A stretch of DNA of 64,000 bases, taken from NCBI RefSeq assembly GCF_008064665.1, contig NZ_VRZA01000001.1, forward strand, positions 1 through 64,000, written 5' to 3'. This document shows positions 7,699-17,042 of this stretch, in pieces; the first letter of the stretch is position 1; each line of letters opens with the position of its first letter. Both the position numbers and the translations under genes were made by a program. The notes beneath the pieces are model-generated. The model did no database searches. It saw only the letters and a program-made list of their open reading frames with translations, and was not told where the DNA came from. This DNA is from Parahaliea maris. GTDB taxonomy: Bacteria; Pseudomonadota; Gammaproteobacteria; Pseudomonadales; Halieaceae.

Positions 7699-9947
7699 AG
7701 GCGCAGGTCAAAGCGCAGGCCCACGGTGCGCGGGCGCAAGGTCAGCAAACGATTGTCGCGGGTATTGCCGAGATTGAGGATCGCTTTGTCATTATCCGTG
7801 AGATTCTCGCCATAGGCCGTCACCGTCCAGTGCTCTGTCGCCAGCGACAGGCTGGCACTGACGTTGGTATAGCTACTGTTGTCCGCCTTGTCGGGATTGG
7901 CCAGCGACTGACCGCTGAGGTTGGAGAAGCGATTGGTGCTCTCACCCACGTACTGGGAGTCCAGCCGCGCAGCGAAGCGGCTACTGGCAAAGGCGCTCCA
8001 TTCGTAGACCAGCCCGGCAGCCGCGAGAAAGTCGGCCGCCCCGGGAAGCGCATCACCTTCGACGGCGCCTGAATAGAACGACGTCTCGGGCGTTGTATCC
8101 TCGATCTCCGCGTCCTGCCAGGTCAATGCAAGCCGCCCGCCGAGACCGCCCGGCAATACCAGGCGCGATTCCAGCTCCACGCCCTGGGCCAGGGCGTCAC
8201 CCGCGTTGGCAATGTAATTCAACTGGTCCGATGGCCGCAGGGCGTCCACCTGGATATCGGTCCACTCGGTCCGGTAAACGGCCACATTGGTCTGCAGCCT
8301 GCCGTCCCACCACAATAACTTGGCACCCACTTCCAGGTTCAGGGTCTGGTCACTCTGGTAGCCTTCCGGAATAAAGATGTCATCCGGGTTTACAAAGCTG
8401 GGGCCGTAATTCGGGTTGGTCATGGCGGCGCGGTAACCGCGGGATGCCGTCGCGTAGTAGTGGCGGTCATCCGCAGGCTCCCAGGACAGCCCCGCACGCC
8501 AGGTCCAGTCGCTGTCATCGATGTCGTTGCTGAAATCGGGCGTTGGCTGCAGGGCAAAGGTAGCGAAGTCGAAGTTTTGCGCTGCATACTGCCGATAGCG
8601 ACTGTCGGTACGAAAGTAGCGCAGCCCGGTCGTCACTGACCATTGCTCGCTGAGGTGCAGGGTGGCATCGGCGTAGACGGCCTGTTCCTCGAAGGTATGT
8701 CGCGTCTTGCCGGACACAAAGAGGTCATCTGCCAGCACGCCGGGCCCCAGTATGCCGTTCACCAGGGCCTGCAGCCCCTCCAGGTAGAGATTGAGGGGGG
8801 CGTCGGTCTGCGTGTCGAGGTAGTACACACCGGATACCCAGGACAGTCGCGCCCCTTCAGAAACCAGCCTGACCTCCTGGACCAGTGTCTCGTTGGCAAA
8901 CGGGCCACTCTGCGTGTACAGCGCTCCGAATCCAGGCACGTTGTTAAGCACCGCGTCCCAGTTGGCCTCGCTCTCGCGCACACTGGTCAGCGACTGCAAT
9001 CGCAGCGTCTCGTTCAGCTGCCAGTCGATATCGAGGTGGTAGAGATCCATCTCCGCCTGTCGCCCCTCGCGGATCGGGGAGCTGCGGCGGTATTCACCGA
9101 GTTCCGGGTTCCAGCTGTCGGCGTCCTGCGGGTCGCTGTCGATACGCATGGCACTCAATTCGAGGGACAGCCTTTCACTGGCCTGCCACAACAGCGTGGC
9201 CCGCAAATTGCTGTCTTCATAGCGGTTGTCTGTACCCAGCTGCACATTTTCGACCCAGCCGTCGTCCTCTCGCCAGGACCCCACCACCCGCAGTGCCAGG
9301 GTGTCCTCGATGAGCGGCACATTGGCCATGCCGTCGAACCGGCTCCGCGCTCCCGTATCGCCCCCGTTGGCGTAATCGGCCCGCAAGGCGCCCTCCATGC
9401 GTTCCAGGGACGGGCTGTGAGTGACGATGCGCACCGCGCCCGCGAGTGCCCCGGAACCGAAGAAGGTGCCCTGTGGCCCGCGCAGGAATTCCACCCGCTC
9501 GACGTCGTACAGGCTCATGTCCGGCTGGTAGAGCTCGGCATAGGTCCCTGTCACCGGCATGTCGTTGATGTACAGGGCGGCGGGGTCCTGGGTCAGCTGG
9601 GTCTCCCCGATGTCGGTATTGAGTCCACGAATGTTGATCGTAGAGCGGTTTTTCAGTGGCTGGCTCAGGGATACACCAGGCACCTGACGCAGCATTCCTG
9701 CGAGATCGTCCGTACCGGTCCGGGCCAGCTCAGCCCCGGTCAGTACCGAGACGCTGCCTCCCACTTCATCGGCCGACATCTCGCGCCGGTAGGCCGTGAC
9801 CAGCACGTGCTCCATCAACAGCGGCTCCCGGCCTGCATCGGCGCCCGGCCCGGCCGCCTGCTGGGCCATGACCGGGTCCGCGGCGATAGCAATCGCCAGC
9901 GGTGAAAACGAGAGTATGGGGTGAAAATACCGTGCAGTTCCTGTCAT
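7695..9947 (-). CDS. TonB-dependent receptor
   Basis: A 750-residue outer membrane receptor. A signal peptide ends near residue 28 (VMAQQ). The plug domain starts with EHVLVTAYRREMSADEVGGS and contains the standard elements INIRGLN, ALYINDMPV and VEFLRGPQGTFFGSGALAGA. The rest is a 22-strand barrel with many aromatic-ended strands, ending in VGLRFDLRL with no terminal Phe. The start ATG at 9947 follows aggtgg. It forms an operon with the membrane protein at 6877-7698. The receptor type (FecA/CirA-like, 'RPQGT' box) is used for siderophores, heme or other small ligands; the ligand cannot be read from the sequence. It is divergent from the pectinase locus. Confidence 0.92.
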   Translation of the reverse strand: MTGTARYFHPILSFSPLAIAIAADPVMAQQAAGPGADAGREPLLMEHVLVTAYRREMSADEVGGSVSVLTGAELARTGTDDLAGMLRQVPGVSLSQPLKNRSTINIRGLNTDIGETQLTQDPAALYINDMPVTGTYAELYQPDMSLYDVERVEFLRGPQGTFFGSGALAGAVRIVTHSPSLERMEGALRADYANGGDTGARSRFDGMANVPLIEDTLALRVVGSWREDDGWVENVQLGTDNRYEDSNLRATLLWQASERLSLELSAMRIDSDPQDADSWNPELGEYRRSSPIREGRQAEMDLYHLDIDWQLNETLRLQSLTSVRESEANWDAVLNNVPGFGALYTQSGPFANETLVQEVRLVSEGARLSWVSGVYYLDTQTDAPLNLYLEGLQALVNGILGPGVLADDLFVSGKTRHTFEEQAVYADATLHLSEQWSVTTGLRYFRTDSRYRQYAAQNFDFATFALQPTPDFSNDIDDSDWTWRAGLSWEPADDRHYYATASRGYRAAMTNPNYGPSFVNPDDIFIPEGYQSDQTLNLEVGAKLLWWDGRLQTNVAVYRTEWTDIQVDALRPSDQLNYIANAGDALAQGVELESRLVLPGGLGGRLALTWQDAEIEDTTPETSFYSGAVEGDALPGAADFLAAAGLVYEWSAFASSRFAARLDSQYVGESTNRFSNLSGQSLANPDKADNSSYTNVSASLSLATEHWTVTAYGENLTDNDKAILNLGNTRDNRLLTLRPRTVGLRFDLRL

Positions 9948-10160
9948 GTCGCGCCACCTGTCCCTGTCAGCAATGGAATGTCCGGCAAAGTCTATACAGC
10001 ACGCACCGAATTCCCATCCCGGCGCCCGGATGATTCCCTGATGAATTCCTTACCAAAGCGTATCTATCTGATTTAAATGGATTTATCTTTCAAGCCGCGC
10101 ATCGGGAAGTGGTCGGGCTGCAGCTGGAAATTGGCGTAAAGATCACTCACCGCAGAACTA

Positions 10161-10176
10161 TTGCCACCGATGGCAC
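10161..10176. promoter_or_regulatory. LacI-type operator-like palindrome 1
   Basis: ttgccaccgatggcac is an imperfect palindrome around a central CG, with the inner part tgcca/tggca matching perfectly. This is the shape of LacI/GalR-family operators. Its centre is 31 bases (about three helical turns) from a near-identical second site, which supports cooperative binding by one regulator. Confidence 0.5.
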
Positions 10177-10191
10177 AATGCGGTAGTATTC

Positions 10192-10207
10192 TTGCCACCG
10201 GTAGCAA
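10192..10207. promoter_or_regulatory. LacI-type operator-like palindrome 2
   Basis: ttgccaccggtagcaa is a 16-base palindrome with a single mismatched pair around a central CCGG, very like operators of the GntR(E. coli)/LacI family. It lies about 52 bases before the GH28 start and repeats the ttgccacc half of site 1. No LacI-family gene is in the window, so the regulator would be encoded elsewhere. Confidence 0.55.
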
Positions 10208-10258
10208 AACAACATAACACTGTACTCGTCGCAAACGCGGCTCAAGGTGCCCCGGAAC

Positions 10259-11671
10259 ATGAACACAGCCTCTTCGCACACCCGTTTTATGTCCGCCCTG
10301 CTGGGCCGGGCCCTGGTGTGCCTTGCTTGCGCAGCGAGCGTTCCGTCCTGGGCAGAGACCGCAATTGACTGGAGCCGCGCCGACGCCATCGTGGCGTCCA
10401 TCGAATTACCCGACATCCCCGATGTCACCTTCGACATCCGCGACTACGGCGCACAACCAGGTGAGCACGCCAACGCCCTGCCAGCGCTGCAGCAGGCCAT
10501 TGATACGGCCTCACAGGCAGGCGGTGGACGGGTTGTCGTGCCCGAGGGGGTCTGGTACCTGGAGGGCCCGGTCCGGCTGAAAAGCCGCGTCGACCTGCAC
10601 TTGCAGAGTGGCTCCCGCCTGCTGTTCGCTCCCGAAGCGGAACACTACCTGCCGGTGGTCAAACAGCGCTGGGAGGGTACCGAGGTCTTCAGCTACTCGC
10701 CCCTTATCTACGCCCGGGATGTCACCGACGTGGCCATTTCCGGCAGCGGCATCATCGACGGCAACGCCAACAGTGAATTTCACGGCTGGCACCAGCAGCA
10801 GGCGGCAGACGTACTGCGTATCCGCAAGCTCGGTTTCAACGGCGTACCGGTCGAGCAGCGCGTCTTTGCCGAGGGCACCTACCTGCGGCCAGACCTGATC
10901 CAGCTGTTCGGGGCACAACGGGTGTTACTGGAAGGCTTCTCCGCGACCAACTCCCCGTTCTGGGTCAACCACCTCGTGTACACCGATCACGCCACGGTAC
11001 GCGGCATCAGGGTCGACAGCCACTTTCCCAACAACGACGGCGTCGATGTCGAATCCAGCACCCATGTGGTCGTCGAGGACTGTGTCTTTCGCACCGGTGA
11101 CGACTCGGTGGTGATCAAGTCCGGTCGTGACCTCGATGGCAGAACCATCGGCCGCCCCAGCCGGAACATTGTCGTGCGCAACAACGACATGGGCGGCGAA
11201 GACGGCATCGGCCTCGGCAGTGAAATGTCCGCCGGCATCAGCGAGGTGTACATTCTGGACAACACCCTGCGCAAGGGCAGTTCGGCGTTCCGCTTCAAAT
11301 CCAATCTCGACCGCGGCGGTGTGGTTGAAAACATCTATATCCGCGGTGCAAACGTGGAGGATTTCGAGAATCTGTTCTGGTTCCAGCTGGACTATCCCAG
11401 CGAGCACGGCGGCCAGTTCGACACCGTCTACCGCAACATCACGTTCACGGACATTCAGGCAGCCAATGTAGGGGCAGTGTTCTTTGTCCGCGCTCCCGCC
11501 AGCGCTCCGCTGCGCGACGTCCGCTTCGAGAACGTGACCGTGGATACATCGCAGCAGGTGTTCGACATTCGCAACGCCAGCAACCTGCAACTCAACAATG
11601 TACGGGTCGATGACCAGGTCATCGACGCCCGAATCGATTCGCTCGCGGCCACCGAGGCCGCGGTGGAGTAA
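10259..11671 (+). CDS. GH28 family glycoside hydrolase, polygalacturonase-like
   Basis: A 470-residue secreted protein with signal peptide (FMSALLGRALVCLACAASVPSWA). A GTG four codons upstream (10247) is an alternative start. After an N-terminal pectate-lyase-superfamily element (FDIRDYGAQPG) comes a right-handed parallel beta-helix. The GH28 signature residues are present in order: NNDGVDVES (about 258), TGDDSVVIKSG (about 279), the GLGSEM block where the family has GHG/GSE (about 318) and RFKS in place of RIK (about 345). GH28 enzymes hydrolyse galacturonan or rhamnogalacturonan backbones. The family is firm, the exact substrate is not. It is the first gene of a pectin-type locus and is probably under the two palindromes at 10161-10207. 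Confidence 0.9.
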   Translation: MNTASSHTRFMSALLGRALVCLACAASVPSWAETAIDWSRADAIVASIELPDIPDVTFDIRDYGAQPGEHANALPALQQAIDTASQAGGGRVVVPEGVWYLEGPVRLKSRVDLHLQSGSRLLFAPEAEHYLPVVKQRWEGTEVFSYSPLIYARDVTDVAISGSGIIDGNANSEFHGWHQQQAADVLRIRKLGFNGVPVEQRVFAEGTYLRPDLIQLFGAQRVLLEGFSATNSPFWVNHLVYTDHATVRGIRVDSHFPNNDGVDVESSTHVVVEDCVFRTGDDSVVIKSGRDLDGRTIGRPSRNIVVRNNDMGGEDGIGLGSEMSAGISEVYILDNTLRKGSSAFRFKSNLDRGGVVENIYIRGANVEDFENLFWFQLDYPSEHGGQFDTVYRNITFTDIQAANVGAVFFVRAPASAPLRDVRFENVTVDTSQQVFDIRNASNLQLNNVRVDDQVIDARIDSLAATEAAVE

Positions 11672-11738
11672 CTCAAGAACAACTACAACAGAGAATCTTC
11701 AGAACATTTTGATAATAACCCGAGGAGGGGGAAATCCG

Positions 11739-14528
11739 ATGAAGATGAGAAAGACCAAACTATCAGTATGTGTGGCCCTGGCTTCTGGTCTCGGATCCGG
11801 ACTGGCCCTGGCGCAGCAGGATCCAACGAGCGGCGACAAGGAAGGCATGGTGCTGGAGGAAATCGTGGTAACTGGCTTCCGGCAGTCTCTCGAGGCGGCT
11901 CGCGATATCAAACGCGACAGCGCCAACATGACTGACAATATCGTCGCCGAGGATATCGGCAAAATGCCCGACCTCAATCTGGCGGAATCACTGCAACGGG
12001 TACCCGGCGTGTCCATCACTCGCGAAGGCGGCGAAGGGCGAAACATCACCGTTCGCGGCCTGGGGCCAGACTTCACACGCGTCACTCTCAACGGCATGGA
12101 AGTGCCCTCGGGCACGGGCGGGCTGGACTCCTCGGGCGGCATCAACCGCGGTCGCAGCTTTGACTTCAATGTCTTTGGCTCCGAGTTGTTTAACAAGATC
12201 ACCATCAACAAGAGCGGAGTTGCCCATATCGAGGAAGGCGGTTTGGCCTCCACGGTAGAGCTGTATTCCCACAAACCACTCGACAACCCCGGGCAAAAGA
12301 TCCTGCTTTCCGGCCAGGGGTCCTATAACCTGGATACCGAGGAACTCGACCCGCGCCTGGTCGCCCTGTACAGCAATACCTTTATGGACGACACGATCGG
12401 GGTACTGGTCTCCTACACCCAGTCCGATCGCACGGTGCATCAGGACGGCTTCGGCACAGTTCGCTATACCTCACCCTTCTCCAACGGCAGAAGCTGGGCT
12501 GGCACCGACGCCGATACCATTATCAATGGCACCCCCAATCCCCAGGCCAACTACCCCGGTGAAGCCATAGACCCCACCCAGCAACTGGATTACCTCTGGC
12601 ACCCGCGCCTGCCGCGCATGGACTCCTTCAACCGGGAGCAGGAGCGCAGTGGTTATGTGGCCTCCTTCCAGTACCGGCCGGTCGATACCATGACCTTCAG
12701 CCTGGATGTGGTCGGCTCTGAACTGGACGCTGATGTTGAGTCCTACAACTACTTCGCCCAGTTCCGTAACCTGCAGGACTCCATCACTCCCCGGGAGGTC
12801 ACCCTGGACAACGCTGGCCGCGTTATCACCGCAGGCACCTTCGACAACGTCCAGCCGCGCTCCGAGAGCCGCGGCCAGTTCAGCGAGACGTCGTTCCTGC
12901 AAACCGTGGTCAGCGGCCAGTTCCTGCTGCGCGACAACATGACGCTGGATGTGATGTACGGCAACGCGACCTCCGATCACGACGAGGACCAGTACCGCTT
13001 CAACATCACGGCGAAGGAGGGACACCCCTTCTCCTATTCTTTCGAAGATGACTCTGACGTTGCCGAAATGTCTTACGGTTTCGACATACTGGATCCCGCA
13101 AACTATGACTGGTCCGGGCCGACCTTGCGCCGTGACAGGGTGGAACGCGACAACGACACCTTCAAAATGGACCTCGAAATCACCAGCGATACCTCCCTGG
13201 TACGCACGGGCCTGATCTGGAATAACCGCCAGGTACAGTCAAAGCGCTTCAACCCCATCAATATCAATCCGGACCTGGCCCCCGTGAGCGCCGACAATAC
13301 GCGGCGCGCCTCGCAGGTACTGGATGACTTTGGCGCCGCCCTCGACAGCCCCTCCGGCTTCCCCAAAGACTGGCTGGTTTCAGACTTTGGCGCCTCCATA
13401 CGGGAGTACAACGCCGGGCAGTTCGAATTCGTACCGGATGACTCCAACACCTTCGATGTGGAGGAGGAAACCCTGGGCGGTTATGTCGAAGCCGAGTTCG
13501 ACACTGAACTGCTGGGCCGGCCCTTCACAGCCAATGTGGGCCTGCGGGTGGTCAAGACAGAACTCACTTCCCGCGGCGTGAGCAGCGACGGTCTCGGCGG
13601 CTTCATTCCCACCACCTTCGAGCAGGACTACACCGAGTACCTGCCCTCCACCAACCTGGTGTGGGAGTTTTACGACAACGTTCTGCTGCGCCTGGCGATG
13701 GGCCGCAACCTGAGCCGCCCGGGGCTGGGCAGCCTGGCGGGCTCGGTCGACGTGACCCCCATCAACCAGAACGTGTCCATCGGCAATCCCGACCTGGAAC
13801 CCCTGCGCGCCGACTCCGTGGACCTGGGTGTAGAGTGGTACTTCAACGACACCGGCCTGCTCAGCCTGACTTTCTTCCGCAAGGAGATCGACAGCTTTAT
13901 TACAGGCGAGACGCTGGAAAGCCAGTCGCTCCCGTCTGATGTACGCAACGTGGTCGCCGCTCTGCCCCAGTACAACCCCGACAGCCCGCTGTTTGATCCC
14001 AGCCTGATTTCGCCGGACAGCGATGACTGGAATATCAGCACCAGTGTTAACGGTGAGGGTGCGGACCTGGACGGCTACGAGATCGGCTACCAGCAGAACT
14101 TCGACTTCCTGCCCATCCAGGGCTTCGGCGCCTTCGCCAACTACACCCACGTGGAGTCAGAGGCGGAATTCGGTAACGGTATCGTAGGCTCACTCGAGGG
14201 CCTGTCGGAAGACAGCTACAACGTCGGCGTGTACTACGAGAACGACCTGTTCGGCCTGCGCTTCGTGGTCAATGACCGCGACGACTACATTACCGACCAG
14301 ACCGGTTCCAACGGCAACGCCCAGCACGGCACCACCGGTCCCACCCGCCTGGATATGTCGGCCTACTGGAACATTACCGATTACCTGCAGCTGACACTGG
14401 AGGGCTACAACCTCACCAATGAGGAGGAACGCCTGTACACCACCGGCCCCACCGGTGATATGGACCTGATCCGGGAGTTCAACTCGACCGGCACGGAAAT
14501 CCTGCTGGGCCTGCGCGCTACCTTCTGA
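11739..14528 (+). CDS. TonB-dependent receptor, carbohydrate (TonB-Xanth-Caul) type
   Basis: A 929-residue receptor starting at the ATG at 11739 with a strong ribosome site (gaggaggggg). A signal peptide ends near LALAQQ, followed by the extended TonB box/plug start EEIVVTGFRQSLEAARDIKR. The block DNIVAEDIGKMPDLNLAESL and the plug elements VPGVSITREGGEGRNITVRG and TRVTLNGMEV are hallmarks of the Xanthomonas/Caulobacter sugar-uptake receptors (TIGR01782 type). It ends in LLGLRATF with the terminal Phe needed for barrel assembly. Sitting 67 bases after the GH28 gene and before the GH105 gene, it is expected to import oligogalacturonides or rhamnogalacturonan fragments. Confidence 0.93.
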   Translation: MKMRKTKLSVCVALASGLGSGLALAQQDPTSGDKEGMVLEEIVVTGFRQSLEAARDIKRDSANMTDNIVAEDIGKMPDLNLAESLQRVPGVSITREGGEGRNITVRGLGPDFTRVTLNGMEVPSGTGGLDSSGGINRGRSFDFNVFGSELFNKITINKSGVAHIEEGGLASTVELYSHKPLDNPGQKILLSGQGSYNLDTEELDPRLVALYSNTFMDDTIGVLVSYTQSDRTVHQDGFGTVRYTSPFSNGRSWAGTDADTIINGTPNPQANYPGEAIDPTQQLDYLWHPRLPRMDSFNREQERSGYVASFQYRPVDTMTFSLDVVGSELDADVESYNYFAQFRNLQDSITPREVTLDNAGRVITAGTFDNVQPRSESRGQFSETSFLQTVVSGQFLLRDNMTLDVMYGNATSDHDEDQYRFNITAKEGHPFSYSFEDDSDVAEMSYGFDILDPANYDWSGPTLRRDRVERDNDTFKMDLEITSDTSLVRTGLIWNNRQVQSKRFNPININPDLAPVSADNTRRASQVLDDFGAALDSPSGFPKDWLVSDFGASIREYNAGQFEFVPDDSNTFDVEEETLGGYVEAEFDTELLGRPFTANVGLRVVKTELTSRGVSSDGLGGFIPTTFEQDYTEYLPSTNLVWEFYDNVLLRLAMGRNLSRPGLGSLAGSVDVTPINQNVSIGNPDLEPLRADSVDLGVEWYFNDTGLLSLTFFRKEIDSFITGETLESQSLPSDVRNVVAALPQYNPDSPLFDPSLISPDSDDWNISTSVNGEGADLDGYEIGYQQNFDFLPIQGFGAFANYTHVESEAEFGNGIVGSLEGLSEDSYNVGVYYENDLFGLRFVVNDRDDYITDQTGSNGNAQHGTTGPTRLDMSAYWNITDYLQLTLEGYNLTNEEERLYTTGPTGDMDLIREFNSTGTEILLGLRATF

Positions 14529-14535
14529 CCCTTCT

Positions 14536-14570
14536 GCGCAAGCCGGGCGTTCAAAAAGTCCGGCTTGCGC
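14536..14570 (+). repeat. Perfect 11-bp stem-loop between receptor and GH105 gene
   Basis: gcgcaagccgg (14536-14546) and ccggcttgcgc (14560-14570) are exact complements around a 13-base loop, starting 7 bases after the receptor stop. There is no T-tract, so it looks less like a terminator than an mRNA-stabilising or processing hairpin that lowers expression of the downstream enzyme relative to the receptor. Confidence 0.55.
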
Positions 14571-14679
14571 TGCCTCTCCGTTCCCGAACGATGCAGCCAA
14601 CCGCGCTACGCGGGTGGCTTCTCGCGCTCGACACCGACCCGCTTCCCCCTGAATCACAATGCAATAAGTGAGGCTGTCC

Positions 14680-15903
14680 ATGCATAAACTCCTGCTCACC
14701 ACTCTCCTGCTGATGCTGCCCTGGACGATCACCGCCGCCCCGGGCCCAATGGACTCCGCCACTGGCGCGGAACCGGCCGCCGCTGCACTGTCCTGGGCAA
14801 CCCGCCTCGCGGACTCCACCATGCAGCGCAGTCCACAAGCCTGGGCAATGCGCCCGCACAAGGGTCTGACCCAACCGAGTTGGGGGTACACCTACGGCCT
14901 GGCCCTGCTGGGTTTCGAACGCCTGTACCAGCGCACGGGTAGACAGGAGTATCTGGACTACACGAAAACCTACGTAGACCAACTCATCGATGCCGAGGGC
15001 CGGATTCAGGGCTACCGCACCTGGGACTACAACATCGACTCCATCAACGCCGGCAAGCTGCTGTTCCTGCTCTACGAGCAGACGGGTGACGAGCGCTATC
15101 GCACTGCGATGCAAACCCTGCGCAACCAATTCGACTGGCACCCCCGCACTGGTGAGGGCGGACTCTGGCACAAACTGATCTACCCCTGGCAGATGTGGCT
15201 GGACGGCCTGTATATGGGGGCGGCTTATTACGCCCAGTATTCTGCCGTTTTTGACGAGCCGCCTGCCAGCTTTGACGATATTGCCCACCAGTTCACCCTC
15301 ATAGAGCAGAAGACCCGCGACCCCGAATCTGGCCTGCTTTATCACGGCTGGGACGAAAGCCGGGTACAACCCTGGTCGGACAGTGACACGGGGCTGTCAC
15401 AGGAGTTCTGGTCCCGGGGCATGGGCTGGTACGCCATGGCCCTGGTGGATTCGATTGAACACTTTCCAGCCGATCACCCGGGGCGGGGTCAACTGCTGGA
15501 AATCCTGCAGCGACTGGTGAAGGCGGTGGTATCCGTGCAGCACACTTCGGGCCTCTGGTACCAGGTGCTGGATCAGGGCGACCGTGCGGGCAATTATCTG
15601 GAGGCCTCCGGGAGTGCGATGTTCACCTATGCCATTGCCCGTGGTGTCAACCGGGGTTACCTGGACCGCGACCTGGCTCCTGTCGCACGGCGTGCCTTCG
15701 ACGGGCTCGTCAAACAACTGGTCAAGCTGGACCCAACCAGCGGAGAGGTCACTCTCACTGGCATCTGTGGCAGCGCAGGCCTGGGAGGCAACCCCTACCG
15801 CCCCGGCACCTTTGACTACTACATCAGCGAGCCCCAGGTGGATAACGACCCCCACGGCGTCGGGCCCTTTATTCTGGCGGCACTGGAAATCGAGCGCCTA
15901 TAG
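14680..15903 (+). CDS. GH105 family unsaturated glycuronyl hydrolase (YteR-like)
   Basis: A 407-residue protein with signal peptide (MHKLLLTTLLLMLPWTITAA). The ATG at 14680 is preferred over a GTG at 14668. The GH88/GH105 (alpha/alpha)6-barrel pattern is clear: WGYTYGLALLGFERLY, IDSINAGKLLFLLYEQTGD, PWQMWLDGLYMGAAYYAQY with the catalytic-type Asp of WLDGLYM, YHGWDES, WSRGMGWYAMALVD, EASGSAMFTYAIARG and the late GICGSAG. These enzymes remove unsaturated uronic acid from oligosaccharides released by pectate or rhamnogalacturonan lyases. That complements GH28 and the receptor upstream and indicates rhamnogalacturonan or pectin as substrate. It is probably periplasmic. Confidence 0.9.
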   Translation: MHKLLLTTLLLMLPWTITAAPGPMDSATGAEPAAAALSWATRLADSTMQRSPQAWAMRPHKGLTQPSWGYTYGLALLGFERLYQRTGRQEYLDYTKTYVDQLIDAEGRIQGYRTWDYNIDSINAGKLLFLLYEQTGDERYRTAMQTLRNQFDWHPRTGEGGLWHKLIYPWQMWLDGLYMGAAYYAQYSAVFDEPPASFDDIAHQFTLIEQKTRDPESGLLYHGWDESRVQPWSDSDTGLSQEFWSRGMGWYAMALVDSIEHFPADHPGRGQLLEILQRLVKAVVSVQHTSGLWYQVLDQGDRAGNYLEASGSAMFTYAIARGVNRGYLDRDLAPVARRAFDGLVKQLVKLDPTSGEVTLTGICGSAGLGGNPYRPGTFDYYISEPQVDNDPHGVGPFILAALEIERL

Positions 15904-16082
15904 GGCAGAAGCAATCAACCTGGCGCAGCACCGGACTGCCTATTCCGGCCTGTTACGGGGTATACAGAGGCGCAGGCTAACGCGGTGGCGGCTGTTTGAT
16001 CCTTCCACCGCCTGACCATTATCAATGCGGATAAAGGGTTGTAGACTCCTGCGAACACCCTGAACACCTGCAGGAGAACGCT

Positions 16083-17033
16083 GTGAAAAAAGTCAGTCTG
16101 GGCAATTCCGATATTGCCATTGCACCGCTGGTATTTGGCGGCAATATCTTCGGCTGGACGGTGGACAAAACGCAATCCTTCGCCCTGCTGGATGCCCTGG
16201 TCGATCAGGGTGTGAATATGGTGGACACCGCCAATGTCTACTCTGCCTGGGTGCCAGGCCACCAGGGTGGCGAATCAGAATCCATCATTGGCGACTGGCT
16301 GCAATCTTCTGGCAAGCGGGAACAGGTCGTACTGGCAAGCAAAGTGGGAATGCCTATGGGCGATGGCTCCAGTGGTCTATCGGCAGCCAATATCGTCCGG
16401 TCGGCTGACGCTTCGCTAAAGCGGCTGAAGACGGATTATATCGACGTTTACTACGCCCACCTGGATGACCGTGACACCCCCTTCGCGGAGTCGCTGGAGG
16501 CATTCCAGACCCTGATTGAATCCGGCAAGGTGCGAGCTATCGCCTCCTCCAACTACGACGCAGACCGGCTGGCCGAATGTCTCCAGGTGGCTTGGGACAA
16601 TGGGCTCCCCCGGTTCGTCGCTCACCAGCCGGAGTACAACCTGTACGACCGGCGCGGCTACGAAGGCAAACTGGAGAAGGTCTGCAAGGAGAACGGCCTG
16701 GGCGTGGTGAGTTATTTTTCGCTGGCCAGTGGCTTTCTGTCTGGCAAATACCGTACGGCGGAGGATCTTGCCTCCTCTGCCCGGCGGACAATGGTAGACA
16801 AGTACCTGACTGATCGCGGCCTGGCGATCCTGGCGGCGCTGGATACCATCGCGAATCGCAATCAGGCCACGTTGGCGGCCACGGCACTGGCCTGGATAAT
16901 CCACCGGGACTCCGTCACCGCCCCTATCGCCAGCGCCACCTCGATGGAACAGTTGCAGGAACTGGTTAATGGCGCCACGCTGGCACTGTCAGAAGATGAC
17001 ATGGCCATGCTCAATGCGGCGAGTGACGACTGA
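16083..17033 (+). CDS. Aldo/keto reductase
   Basis: A 316-residue TIM-barrel oxidoreductase with GTG start and a good ribosome site (caggagaac). AKR tetrad residues are visible: Asp/Tyr in MVDTANVYS (about 49-55), Lys in LASKVGMP (about 83-87) and His in DVYYAHLDDRDTP (about 121-124). The C-terminal cofactor region has IASATSMEQL (about 278-287). It reduces carbonyls with NADPH in the cytoplasm. It follows the pectin genes by 180 bases in the same direction and may handle an uronate or keto-sugar intermediate, but that is inferred from position only. Confidence 0.87.
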   Translation: MKKVSLGNSDIAIAPLVFGGNIFGWTVDKTQSFALLDALVDQGVNMVDTANVYSAWVPGHQGGESESIIGDWLQSSGKREQVVLASKVGMPMGDGSSGLSAANIVRSADASLKRLKTDYIDVYYAHLDDRDTPFAESLEAFQTLIESGKVRAIASSNYDADRLAECLQVAWDNGLPRFVAHQPEYNLYDRRGYEGKLEKVCKENGLGVVSYFSLASGFLSGKYRTAEDLASSARRTMVDKYLTDRGLAILAALDTIANRNQATLAATALAWIIHRDSVTAPIASATSMEQLQELVNGATLALSEDDMAMLNAASDD

Positions 17034-17042
17034 CGCCCGGAA

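Larger units (their letters stand above)
9948..10258. other. Divergent intergenic region between TonB receptor and GH28 pectinase
   Basis: About 310 bases holding the promoters of both flanking transcription units. The part at 10050-10095 is AT-rich. The two LacI-type palindromes near the pectinase gene are listed separately. Short open frames here have no ribosome site or recognisable sequence and are not reported as genes. Confidence 0.5.

Noticed and set aside
8643-9905. 420-residue plus-strand open frame
   Set aside because: It lies entirely antisense to the TonB receptor at 7695-9947, has no ribosome site and shows no recognisable domain; it is a GC-rich shadow frame.
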